Shown: positions 1 to 12,100 of the stretch, piece by piece | Numbering within the stretch: position 1 is the first letter of the stretch | How the letters are laid out: every line of letters starts with the position of its first letter | NCBI RefSeq assembly: GCF_932526225.1 | Contig: NC_064039.1 | Coordinates: 5,097,001-5,161,000 of the forward strand | Origin: Nematostella vectensis | Lineage: Eukaryota; Cnidaria; Anthozoa; Actiniaria; Edwardsiidae | Length of the DNA: 64,000 nucleotides | Direction: 5' to 3' | Program-made: the position numbers and the translations under genes | The notes under the pieces: model-generated | The model's database searches: none | The model's input: only the letters and a program-made list of their open reading frames with translations | Told to the model about the DNA's origin: nothing

Positions 1-210
1 CTGCGATTTCCTTCACAAACTTTTAACGCCGCCCGCTCAACGTCACCCTAATATTTTTGCTTATTTTATAGTATACCAATATTAGCTACGAGATCGTCGT
101 AGACACAGGCTTTCCATACATTCTAACGGTAATTTGTATATCTATAACTTTGATATAACTTTGACATAAAATTGTTATACATTTTATAGACGGGTAATTT
201 GCTTTTGCAG

Positions 211-3200
211 GTGACTGCGTTTGTCAAATGGGCGTATGGAAAGCCTGGCAAGCTATACTTTAGCACAGAATGTAAGTATTGCAAATGGCCGTGCCTTTTA
301 ACAAAATTAGGGACTCAACGGCCGTTTTTCAATATTCTGCGATCCCTCGCCGATTTTCAGATCCTCCAACTTCCTGGCCGAACGTGACATTTCTCAACGT
401 GACAGTACTTGCCGTGACAGAAGAGCGTGACAATGGCATCTTGTACCTACTGGTGATAGGGGTGCTGTTACTTGTAATCGTGCCTACCGTGGGTGGGGGG
501 AAATACATCCACAAGAGGCGACGAGCACGCGAGGCGTCGGCGATAAGGAGGCAGCTACGAGACGAGATGATAGAAGAGGGGTGAGTTATCGTTATTATGA
601 GGCAGCTACGAGACGAGATGATAGAAGAGGGGTGAGTTAACGTTATTATGAGGCAACTACAAGACTAGATTATAGTAGACGGGTGAATTAAGGTTATTAT
701 GAGGCAGTGTAGAGACAAAATGAAAGACGATGGGTGAATTAACGTTATTATGAGGCAACTACGAGACGATATGTTAGGAGAGGGGATAGTTAACGTTACT
801 ATGAGACAGCTACGAGACGCAATGATAGCAAAGGGGAGAGTTATTAAGAGGCAATGTAGAGATGAAGAGAGCCGAAGGCCAGACGAGATGATAGAAGGAG
901 GGTTAGTGGTGGTCAGATTGCAACTAAGAAAGAGCATCTGGTAACTAGACCACAGTTCTATCGTGTTTATATTTTAACCATTGATTCAGGTTGATATTCC
1001 CACTCCACTTATCATCTATCTATTATAGTTGATATTTTAATTCCTGAGCCTGACAAGTATAATACTACAGTTCTATTGGATTTGCACCATATCCATCTAT
1101 TCAGGTTGATATTCGGTGAGATGCTTGGGCCGATTCCTGAGCCTGACGAGTGGGAAGTAGACTACAGTTCCATCGCGTTTGGAGAGGTGGTGGGTTCAGG
1201 GGCTTTTGGCAAGGTAACCAAGGCAACCATTGTGGGATTGCCAGGCGGTCCAGAGAACAAGGAGACAGTGGTAGCGGTAAAGAAACTCAATGGTGAGTCA
1301 GCAAAGAAACCTTTTCAAGTTCAGTTGTGCTTAGCGTGATAGCGGTAAAGAAACACAACGGTGAGTAGCCAAAGAAACCTTTTCTAGTCCCAGTTGTCCT
1401 TAGCGGGTTTCCTGTGCTTTGATATGAACCGTGAGGCGTTTGGAGTCTGAGACAAGCTCATGGCGATTCTCGTGATGTCACAACTCTTGGTAACCACAGA
1501 ATGTCCGATCACAAACCTGGGTGGAAACGCGTGGGACTGGTCTGAACACAGGAAACCCAGTGAAAACGCGCGGGACTGGGCTGAAAAAAACCTAAGCTGA
1601 AAGTGCAAATAGCTTAGGTATGGCGCGTATGCGAGAAAATACGGTTTACTCGTATCGAATTGGATGTCTCGCTACCCTAACTAGTCGGACTCACGTTTTT
1701 TTTTTTTGTGGCAGCGATGGCGACCATGGAGGATCGCCGTAATTTCCTGTCCGAGATAGAGATGATGAAGCAGCTGGGGAAGCACCTTAACATTGTCAGT
1801 ATTTTGGGCTGCGTGACTCACGCGGGACAGCTGTGCCTCATAACGGAGTACTGCCCGTACGGCGACCTGAGGAACTACCTGCGCGCAATCAGAGACAAGG
1901 TAAGTACGCGTGATTCACTAGCAGGGCGTGCCCCTGTCGAGGCCGTGCCAGGCCCCCGTACGGCGACCTGAGGAACTACCTGCGCGCAATCAGAGCAAGG
2001 TTTATACGCGTCGTGATTCACCAGCAGGGCGTGCCCCTGTCAAGGATTTGTCAGCACCCGCTGCAGCGAACTGAGGAACTAACAGGGCGTACCCCAGTTA
2101 AGGGTGTGTCAGCCCCCGGTACGGCTACCTGAGAAACTACATGCGCTCAATCAGGGACAAAGTAAGTACGCAAGGTCAGGACAAGTCCCTGAAGAACCTA
2201 CTAAACTACCTGCGCTTTAACAGGCGAGATTAACTAGCAGTGCGTATTTTTCTTGTAAAAACAGGCATTTTACACCCGAACTTCACACCCGAACTTTTCC
2301 TCAAGGAAAAGTTTGAAGAAAGGAGATGAAAGGGAGCGTTTATGATAGTAAAGGAGTAAGCTAGGACCAAACAGATTAGTAACCTAACACATTAGTGACA
2401 ATGTCAGATTAGGTTTTAGTCAGGTTGGATATGGGCTGCAAGGTCTTGTAAACCCACATTTTGTACCAGTTACCAAATGCACTAGTTCCATCTCGCCGTA
2501 CAAGAGCCCCTTGAAGCGTGGTTCAGCTTTTGAAAACATTGAATGTTCACTGTTCAGTTGTAAAACATGGTTGTTTCAGGGTTCCAGAATAAAAAACCAC
2601 CAAAGACATTCACATTTTATCACTTTCCTCTGTCAGAACAAGAAGCATCCACATTTCCGCCTCGGGTCGAGCTTGGTTGCGTCACCTCAGTCGGGCAGTC
2701 AAAGATATTTCTCAAGTTCTTCCAAGAAAACTAAGAGAGAGGTTTGTCAGCTTTGAGGGATCTTCCTAGTCTGGAGTAAGGTCTTAGAACAGGGTCAATT
2801 ATGAGGTTTGTCAGTTTTAAAAGGTCTTACAAGTCATGTCTGAAGTAAAGTCTTTGCCCACAGTCAATTATGTGACGTGTCAGTTTTGAAAGGCCTTCCA
2901 AGTCATGTTTGAAGTAAAATCTTAAGAGCCCATTCTTAGTGTTCTTCTTAGTGATCCTTCAGGTCTATGTCTGGAGTAGTCTTTGCTCAAAGACAATTAT
3001 AAGGTTTGTCAGCATTGAAAGGTCTTCCAAGTCATGTGTGAAGAAAAGTATTTACTCGAAGTCGATAATGTGACACTGTAAAAAAAATCGGGAACCGAAT
3101 CCGGAAGATGATGAGCGGCACAGGCACTGCAAAGCGACGCCAACTGCGCCACCAGGCAATCTTGAGTTAACTCTGTGCGTTTTATCGTTGTTGCGACCTT

Positions 3201-6200
3201 GACTGACTTGAAAGCCCATTCTTAGTGTTTTTGTTGTTGTTTGTTTGCTCAGGCTTTTTCTGCTTACTGTTTTTGTTACTGTTGTAGCCACAAGAAAGTG
3301 TAACAAGTGGACAGTACCGTCGGCTCTCCGGTGGCTTACTTCTTTTAAATGGATCCGGTAAGTAGTAATAAATACCCGCCACTAGTGTGCTGATACACCT
3401 TCAGTAGCCTGTATAGCTTACTCAATAGTTTTTACTTTAGCTCCGATCCCTTCCCGTTGAAACCCAAGGCATCGCTTGATATGCAGTGGCGAGATCTCCG
3501 CTTCAGTCGAGTGTTACATGATCTTTTTTTTGTTTCAGGCCTTCTGTTGCCCGTTACTAACACGACCAAGTCCCTACCCACCGGACTTATTGCGTCTGCC
3601 ACATCAAGGTTTGCCTTTTTGTGTTTTTCATTTCAGAAATCTGAAAAGTCATGTTTGCCAAGGTCAATGTATCCCAGCAATGGTATATTTCACGTTTTTT
3701 GGCGTTTCAATGAGTCAATCTATTTCCTGAAATACATTCTGTTTCTCCTCGACAGCTATTTGTACGCTGCATCGGTCAGCGGAGACTATTGTAACGAACA
3801 GGATCGAGTAGACCTCGTCTCCAGTCTCCCCCATCAGGCCGCCACATATGATAAACCGTCGGTTGTTGCGGGCTCGCCATTTGGCTCAAGAGAGCCGCTC
3901 CCTGCCCTCCCCAGTCCCCTCTCGCCAGAGAAGACGACTGAGGGCTCAGCCAATCAGTACAGGTCAGATCATAATCCATTCTTGTATCCAGACCTCTCTC
4001 CTCTTTGCCTCGGGGTGTTAGTGGTATCACGTGAATCAGGTGTGCAATCATTTGTTATTTCTTATGTATTTTATTCTTACGCAGTTCATTTCACTTTTAA
4101 GTTTTCAAGCAGGCTTGTCAGAAAATGCGGCAAGAAGCCAGGCAATTGTCATATTGCTGTCATATTTACTTCCACTATTTCCCACCATTCTTTTTCCTAA
4201 CTACAGTGTGGAAAACGAAAAAAATCTCTTCCTGATAACGGGTTATGTTATTTTATGTGATACTTTATCCTGATTCTGACAGCTACCCGGCCCCTATGTC
4301 CGGCAAACCAGAGTGTCTCGCTGATGATTCCAAGCAGCACATACGCATCACAATGTCCGACGTTCAGCCCTTGGTCGCATTTTGGCCAGGAAATGACCAG
4401 GAAGAGACTCGGCGAGACTGGGTGGCAAGCTTCAGCCAGCAAATAGACAAGCCAAACGAAGAAATGCGCGAAACAAGACGCGGTAGTCTCGACAATAGGC
4501 GAGACGCATCGAATCTGAGTCGGACCAACAGTAAGTCGTGAGATTGTCTGAATTGGTAGAATTTGTGTATTATTTTTTGATGAAATTACCTTCATCTGAC
4601 AGCGCAAATCGACCAGAGTCAGACAGGCAACGACGAATCAGACGAACAAGAGGGAAGAGAACTTACTCAAAATGACCTGCTCTCTTTTGCTCGACAAATC
4701 GCGGTGGGAATGGTAGGCACCTACCTACCTCGAAATAACTGGCCCCTGAAGACTCCACAATGTAGTGGGAAAAAACAAAACAAGCAAAGTTATTTGAACA
4801 CAAGGAGTGACATTGCTCACCAAAAGAAAGTTTATAGAAGTCAGGCATTGAAACTCCATTTTGCTTTTTATAGAGCCTCCCATTTAATTTTTGCATGACA
4901 TAAAGAATGTCGATCAACCAATCCTTTGTTATTGTTTACAATTCAAAATATAGTGGTTCCCTTGCAAAAAAAAACTTCAAAATTACCATCCACGATGGAG
5001 GTCTGATACTTTATTAATGATATTTGATTGATAGTTTCTCAGTTGCTTAAATTAGCAGATGGGAATGGATTTTTTGGGCCACTTGTTTTTTTTGCGGGAG
5101 AGGAGGTGTGGCGTGATACATTCCAAGAATACTTATTTCACGGCATTTGTTGATCGAAAGATAGCTTGTAAAAACTTTCCCATATATGTTATAGGAATAC
5201 TTGTCTCAGAAAATGTTCGTTCACCGTGACCTCGCCGCGCGGAACATTCTCATTTGCGAGGATAACCTCGTGAAGATCTCGGACTTTGGTCTAACACGTG
5301 ACGTTTATGAGAGCTCCGAGTATCACAAGATGCACAACACGGGCAAACTCCCCCTCAAGTGGATGGCGCCCGAAGCCATCTTCCAAAACGTGCACACGAC
5401 AAAGAGTGATGTGTGAGTATTGTGTGATTTCCTAGGAACATCATCAACACTACCGCACCTACTTGTTTGGGTTATTATAATCATATCCACCTTCTTTGTT
5501 TGTATGTACGTCCATCTGTCTGTTACAAATGTTAATCGATTTGTCAGCCCCCCTGCTCCGCCTGTGAAGGGACAAATCCGTCTCGACACCAAAACTCTGC
5601 AACGAAACGTCAGAAGTCGGACCCAACAATGTCTTAAAGAAATAAGCGTACGTAGATTAGTCTTGAGACACTGTTCATTTGATTTTTACTGTTTCCAGCT
5701 GGGCATTTGGAGTTGTTCTATGGGAGATCGTAACGTTGGGTAAGTAGTGTTGTATATTATCTGACCAATCCGATTTGTGTAACCCTCTTTTATACTATTG
5801 GGTAGTATGTACAGGGCGTAGTATTTATCATCTTGTATACTAATAGATGGGTTGTGCGAGGGGAAGTCCCTTATTATTCTGTATACTAATAGTTGATTTG
5901 TGCAGACGCATCTCCTTCTTTTGTATACTAATGGTTGATTTCTGCAGGGGGTAGTCCATATCCAGGACAATCAGGCAAAGAGTTCTACAAAAAGCTCAAG
6001 AATGGATATCGTATGGAGAAGCCGGACATGTGTAGTCCAGAATTGTAAGCTTTAGAACGCGTATGTAAAATTATAGCTTTCTCCTGACTTTCTGGCGTAC
6101 CATATTGTTCTTTATTTTCGCGCATCTTAAATTTAGCGAAAATTTTCTTGGCACATTTCGCGAGTCTTTAATTTCGCGATCGCGCAGAAAAACTGTTTGC

Positions 6201-9200
6201 AGGGGATTTAATTTCGCGAGAGAGATTCAAGTGATTCTCGTTTTTACAATAAAATGACGAATAAAATGATGTTAACCGACAACTGAAACAAGATCAATAT
6301 AATTGAAACAAAAACATGGAGGAGTGCTCTTCCTTGAGCCATTTTCAAGTACCGTTACATGTCATCGATAAAAGCTCTTAATAGAACCTTCAACGATTTT
6401 TCTATTTCAATAAAATTTTGCGAGATCAAAGTTCGCGGTCTTTATTTTTCGGGAGTCTTTAAGTTCGCAAATTTTTTGAAATCGCGAAAAATGCGAATTT
6501 AAGTACGCGCGCAAATTAAGCAGAATAAGGGAAGTGTTTGTGGAAGACATTGCCAGTCGCCTTAGGTTAGACTGTTGTTAGCAAAGCGCTGTTTTCCAGC
6601 TGCTGGACCGCTTTCTATTGGCTGTTGGAAATCGTCGGGAGAGTTCACAGAGGGTATGCCGCGTTATTGTGTTACCGCAGTAATGATGAAATAGGATCGG
6701 TTAATCGCATAACTGGACGTTTCTTGTTGGGCGTCACTCACCTTTTAAAAATGGCCACTTTCAATGTTGTTAGGCGAAGCTTACCCTAATATCATCAAGG
6801 CCATAGCAGGGGGTGGGGCATTAGGGGCACGTGTCATCCCAATGTTTTCAAATATTATAAGGAAATGACCTGTAGGGGCGTGGCTGTGCCCCGCAACTTT
6901 CTGAATAGATTTGATGTTTCTTTACTGTGCCTTCCTCCCCCCAATAGCATTTTTAGGCCTGCTACGGCTACAGCTCTGATCATTGTCTAGTTATATTATA
7001 CTACGTAAGTTGCTGTTGCTTACCACTCTATCATTGTATAGGTACATTACGAAGGTTGCTGCTTACCCCTCTATCATTGTCTAGGTACATTAAGAAGGTT
7101 GTTGCTTACCCCTCTATCATTGTCTAGGTACATTACGAAGGTTGTTGCTTACCCCTCTATCATTGTATAGGCACATTAAGAAGGTTGTTGCTTACCCCTC
7201 TATCATTGTCTAGGTAAATTACGAAGGTTGTTGCTTACCACTCTATCATTGTCAAGGTACATTAAGAAGGTTGTTGCTTACCCTTCTATCAATGTCTATG
7301 TACATTACGAAGGTTGTTTCTTACCCCTCTATCATTGTCTAGGTACATTAAGAAGGTTGTTGCTTACCCCTCTGTCATTGTCTAGGTACATTAAGAAGGC
7401 TGTTGCTTACCCCTCTATCATTGTCTAGGTACATTAAGAAGGTTGTTGCTTACCCCTCTATCATTGTCTAGGTACATTAAGAAGGTTGTTGCTTACCCCT
7501 CTATCATTGTCTAGATACATTAAGAAGGTTGTTGCTTACCCCTCTATCATTGTCTAGGTACATTAAGAAGGTTGTTGCTTACCCCTCTATCATTGTCTAG
7601 ATACATTACGAAGGTTGTTGCTTACCCCTCTATCATTGTCTAGATACATTACGAAGGTTGTTGCTTACCCCTCTATCATTGTCTAGATACATTAAGAAGG
7701 TTGTGGCTTACCCCTCTATCATTGTCTAGGTACATTAAGAAGGTTGTTGCTTACCCCTCTATCATTGTCTAGGTACATTACGAAGGTTGTTGCTTACCCC
7801 TCTATCATTGTCTAGATACATTAAGAAGGTTGTTGCTTACCCCTCTATCATTGTCTAGGTACATTACGAAGGTTGTTGCTTACCCCTCTATCATTGTCTA
7901 GATACATTAAGAAGGTTGTTGCTTACCCCTCTATCATTGTCTAGGTACATTATGAAGGCTGTTGCTTACCCCTCTGTCATTGTCAAGGCACATTAAGAAG
8001 GTTGTTGCTTACCCCTCTGTCATTGTATAGGTACATTAAGAAGGTTGTTGCTTACCCTTCTATCAATGTCTATGTACATTACGAAGGTTGTTGCTTACCC
8101 CTCTATCATTGTCTAGGTACATTACGAAGGTTGTTGCTTACCCCTCTATCATTGTCTAGATACATTAAGAAGGTTGTTGCTTACCCCTCTATCATTGTCT
8201 AGATACATTACGAAGGTTGTTGCTTACCCCTCTATCATTGTCTAGGTACATTAAGAAGGTTGTTGCTTACCCCTCTATCATTGTCTAGGTACATTAAGAA
8301 GGTTGTTGCTTACCCCTCTATCATTGTATAGGTACATTACGAAGGTTGTTGCTTACCCCTCTATCATTGTCTAGATACATTAAGAAGGTTGTTGCTTACC
8401 CCTCTATCATTGTCTAGGTACATTAAGAAGGTTGTTGCTTACCCCTCTATCATTGTCAAGGTACATTACGAAGGTTGTTGCTTACCCCTCTATCATTGTC
8501 GAGGTACATTACGAAGGTTGTTGCTTACCCCTCTATCATTGTCTAGGTACATTACACTAAGAAGGTTGTTGCTTACCCCTCTATCATTGTCTAGATACAT
8601 TACGAAGGTTGTTGCTTACCCCTCTATCATTGTCTAGGTACATTACGAAGGTTGTTGCTTACCCCTCTATCATTGTCTAGGTACATTAAGAAGGTTGTTG
8701 CTTACCCCTCTATCATTGTCTAGGTACATTAAGAAGGTTGTTGCTTACCCCTCTATCATTGTATAGGTACATTACGAAGGTTGTTGCTTACCCCTCTATC
8801 ATTGTCTAGATACATTAAGAAGGTTGTTGCTTACCCCTCTATCATTGTCTAGGTACATTAAGAAGGTTGTTGCTTACCCCTCTATCATTGTCAAGGTACA
8901 TTACGAAGGTTGTTGCTTACCCCTCTATCATTGTCGAGGTACATTACGAAGGTTGTTGCTTACCCCTCTATCATTGTCTAGGTACATTACACTAAGAAGG
9001 TTGTTGCTTACCCCTCTATCATTGTCTAGATACATTACGAAGGTTGCTGCTTACCCCTCTATCATTGTCTAGGTACATTACGAAGGTTGTTGCTCACCCC
9101 TCTATCATTGTCTAGGCACATTACGAAGGTTGTTGCTTACCCCTCTATCATTGTATAGGTACATTACGAAGGTTGTTGCTTACCCCTCTATCATTATCTA

Positions 9201-12100
9201 GGTACATTAAATAGGTTGTTGCTTACCCCTCTATCATTGTCTAGGCACATTACGAAGGTTGTTGCTTACCCCTCTATCATTGTCTAGGTACATTACGAAG
9301 GTTGTTGCTTACCCCTCTATCATTGTATAGATACATTACGAAGGTTATTGCTTACCCCTCTATCATTGTCTAGATACATTAAGAAGGTTGTTGCTTACCC
9401 CTCTATCATTGTCTAGGTACATTAAGAAGGTTGTTGCTTACCCCTCTATCATTGTCTAGGTACATTACGAAGGCTGTTGCTTACCACTCTGTCATTGTAT
9501 AGGTACATTACGAAGGTTGTTGCTTACCCCTCTGTCATTGTCGAGGTACATTACACTAAGAAGGTTGTTGCTTACCCCTCTATCATTGTCTAGATACATT
9601 AAGAAGGTTGTTGCTTACCCCTCTATCATTGTCTAGGTACATTAAGAAGGTTGTTGCTCACCCCTCTATCATTGTCTAGGTACATTAAGAAGGTTGTTGC
9701 TTACCCCTCTATCATTGTATAGGTACATTAAGAAGGTTGTTGCTTACCCCTCTATCATTGTATAGGTACATTACGAAGGCTGTTTCTTACCCCTCTATCA
9801 TTGTCTAGGTACATTAAGAAGGTTGTTGCTTACCCCTCTATCATTGTCTAGGTACATTAAGAAGGTTGTTGCTTACCCCTCTATCATTGTATAGGTACAT
9901 TAAGAAGGTTGTTGCTCACCCCTCTATCATTGTATAGGTACATTACGAAGGTTGTTGCTTACCCCTCTATCATTGTATAGGTACATTACGAAGGTTGTTG
10001 CTTACCCCTCTATCATTGTCTAGATACATTAAGAAGGTTGTTGCTTACCCCTCTATCATTGTCTAGGTACATTACACTAAGAAGGTTGTTGCTTACCCCT
10101 CTATCATTGTCTAGGTACATTACGAAGGTTGTTGCTTACCCCTCTATCATTGTATAGGTACATTAAGAAGGTTGTTACTTACCCCTCTATCATTGTCTAG
10201 GTACATTACGAAGGTTGTTGCTTACCCCTCTATCATTGTCTAGGTACATTAAGAAGGTTGTTGCTTACCCCTCTATCATTGTCTAGGTACATTAAGAAGG
10301 TTGTTGCTTACCCCTCTATCATTGTATAGGTACATTAAGAAGGTTGTTGCTTACCCCTCTATCATTGTCTAGGTACACTAAGAAGGTTGTTGCTTACCCC
10401 TCTATCATTGTCTAGGTACATCAAGAAGGTTGTTGCTTACCCCTCTATCATTGTCTAGGTACATTACGAAGGTTGTTGCTTACCACTCTATCATTGTCTA
10501 GGTACATTACGAAGGTTGTTGCTTACCCCTCTATCATTGTCTAGATACATTACGAAGGTTGTTGCTTACCCCTCTATCATTGTATAGGTACATTACGAAG
10601 GCTGTTGCTTACCCCTCTATCATTGTCTAGGTACATTAAGAAGGTTGTTGCTTACCCCTCTATCATTGTCTAGGTACATTACGAAGGTTGTTGCTTACCA
10701 CTCTGTCATTGTATAGGTACATTACGAAGGTTGTTGCTTACCACTCTGTCATTGTCTAGGTACATTAAGAAGGTTGTTGCTTACCCCTCTATCATTGTCT
10801 AGGCACATTAAGAAGGTTGTTGCTTACCCCTCTATCATTGTCTAGGTACATTACACTAAGAAGGTTGTTGCTTACCACTCTGTCATTGTATAGGTACATT
10901 AAGAAGGTTGTTGCTTACCCCTCTATCATTGTATAGGCACATTAAGAAGGTTGTTGCTCACCCCTCTATCATTGTCTAGGTACATTACGAAGGTTGTTGC
11001 TTACCCCTCTATCAATGTCTATGTACATTACGAAGGTTGTTGCTTACCCCTCTATCATTGTCTAGGTACATTACGAAGGTTGTTGCTTACCCCTCTATCA
11101 TTGTATAGGTACATTACGAAGGTTGTTGCTTACCCCTCTATCATTGTCTAGGTACATTACGAAGGTTGTTGCTTACCCCTCTATCAATGTCTAGGTACAT
11201 TACGAAGGTTATTGCTTACCCCTCTATCATTGTCTAGGTACATTACGAAGGTTGTTGCTTACCCCTCTATCATTGTATAGGCACATTACGAAGGTTGTTG
11301 CTTACCCCTCTATCATTGTCTAGATACATTAAGAAGGTTGTTGCTTACCCCTCTATCATTGTCTAGGTACATTACGAAGGTTGTTGCTTACCACTCTATC
11401 ATTGTCTAGGTACATTAGGAAGGTTGTTGCTTACCCCTCTATCATTGTCTAGGTACATTACGAAGGTTGTTGCTTACCCCTCTATCATTGTCTAGGTACA
11501 CAATGTCTAGGTACATTACGAAGGTTGTTGCTTACCCCTCTATCATTGTCTAGATACATTAAGAAGGTTGTTGCTTACCCCTCTATCATTGTCTAGGTAC
11601 ATTAAGAAGGTTGTTGCTTACCCCTCTATCATTGTCTAGATACATTACGAAGGTTGTTGCTTACCCCTCTATCATTGTCTAGGTACATTAAGAAGGTTGT
11701 TGCTTACCCCTCTATCATTGTCTAGGTACATTACGAAGGTTGTTGCTTACCCATTGTCTAGGTACATTAAGAAGGTTGTTGCTTACCCCTCTATCATTGT
11801 ATAGGTACACTAAGAAGGTTGTTGCTTACCCCTCTATCATTGTCGAGGTACATTACACTAAGAAGGTTGATGCTTATCCCTCTATCATTGTCTAGGTACG
11901 CTATGATGCGATCCTGCTGGGCGTCCAGTCCTGAGGATCGACCCACCTTCACCAAGCTCCGTAACCAGTTAGAACAGCTTATGGATAGAGAAGACGAGCT
12001 GTACATTGATGTGAACTTTGAAGACGCCGAGTATTCATACCTAGCGACAGACTCAAGTTCATCAGGAAGGCTAAGCCAGGAACCACTGCTTCTTATATAA
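211..12100 (+). CDS. Receptor tyrosine kinase, split-kinase (FGFR/PDGFR/VEGFR-like) class, 5' partial
   Basis: Membrane receptor that phosphorylates tyrosines. Fourteen exons join with matching phase: 211-271, 361-580, 1105-1292, 1715-1899, 2580-2741, 3289-3358, 3539-3608, 3756-3962, 4283-4530, 4603-4712, 5195-5412, 5699-5739, 5948-6044, 11896-12100 (693 residues seen). Two NVT glycosylation sites precede one transmembrane helix (about residues 47-68) and a basic stop-transfer KRRR. The kinase shows [13 protein letters not shown], an alpha-[18 protein letters not shown], an activation loop with two tyrosines, WMAPEA, and a final [10 protein letters not shown], so it looks active. The N-lobe ends at YGDLRNYL and the C-lobe resumes at LTQNDLL, with an unusually long insert (about 270 residues) from five to six small exons. 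FGFR, PDGFR and VEGFR features are mixed, so no orthologue is named. The extracellular exons lie before the window. The three exons 2580-3608 rest on phase and splice signals only. AATAAA lies at 12284. Confidence 0.9.
548..900 (+). repeat. 51-bp tandem repeat copying the donor of the transmembrane exon
   Basis: Seven diverging units start at 548, 599, 650, 701, 752, 803 and 848 (spacing 51, the last 45). Unit 1 is the real 3' end of exon 361-580 plus its donor GG|GTGAGT. Unit 2 repeats exon end and donor perfectly, and later ones decay (GGTGAAT, GGATAGT). The unit is a multiple of three, but each intact unit has an in-frame TGA across the donor. Confidence 0.85.
1270..1405 (+). repeat. Two-copy duplication of the VAVKK exon end and donor
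   Basis: About 67 bp containing the end of exon 1105-1292 (the codons of the ATP-binding lysine), its donor G|GTGAGT and the first intron bases is repeated once directly downstream. The second copy reads AACGGTGAGTAG, so it keeps a usable donor about 68 bp inside the intron. Confidence 0.8.
1853..2170 (+). repeat. Tandem copies of the hinge-region exon end and donor
   Basis: The last 45 bases of exon 1715-1899 (YGDLRNYL region) plus the donor AAG|GTAAGT recur at about 1957, 2055 (degenerate) and 2118. The second copy has AAGGTTTAT and the last keeps AAAGTAAGT. Flanking text GGGCGTGCCCC repeats with them. The unit is about 100 bp near the exon and irregular afterwards. Confidence 0.8.
2736..3060 (+). 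repeat. About 70-bp repeat starting at the donor of a kinase-insert exon
   Basis: Four copies begin with AG|GTTTGTCAG or a close variant, at about 2740, 2801, 2871 and 3000. Each continues with a shared stretch ending near TCAATTAT. The first copy is the proposed donor of exon 2580-2741. A further shared block (GCCCATTCTTAGTGTT) appears at 2930 and 3210. Confidence 0.65.
5796..5960 (+). repeat. About 43-bp repeat of branch-site and acceptor upstream of a kinase exon
   Basis: Units with TGTATACTAATRG, a T-rich run and TGTGCAG or TTCTGCAG occur at about 5836, 5880 and 5921, with a weaker one at 5796. The last unit holds the real acceptor of exon 5948-6044. TACTAAT resembles a branch-point consensus, so each copy looks like a whole 3' splice module. 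Confidence 0.7.
6103..6530. mobile_element. Probable non-autonomous foldback element, TTCGCG-rich
   Basis: About 430 bp in the last kinase intron. The two ends are imperfect inverted copies rich in TTTCGCG and CGCGAAA, and more such motifs lie inside. No coding capacity is visible and target-site duplications were not resolved. It resembles MITE-like elements, but the family is unknown. Confidence 0.5.
6979..11895 (+). repeat. 43-bp minisatellite, about 114 units, each carrying a 3' splice site
   Basis: A 43-bp unit fills the last kinase intron up to its acceptor. Each unit runs from GTCTAGGTACATTA through AAGAAGGTTGTTGCTT to ACCCCTCTATCATT, so it ends in a pyrimidine-rich tract followed by TAG|GTAC. 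Variants include GTATAG, AGATAC, ACGAAG for AAGAAG, and a six-base ACACTA insertion. Higher-order copies exist: the blocks near 8389-8637 and 8824-9072 are 435 bp apart and nearly identical, and 7228 and 8002 (774 bp, 18 units) match. Exon 11896-12100 begins with GTAC, the start of the next unit. Confidence 0.95.

Noticed and set aside
3476-3730. A single long exon spanning 3457-4200
   Set aside because: The open frame runs through clear acceptors and donors. Exons 3539-3608 and 3756-3962 fit the kinase reading phase better.
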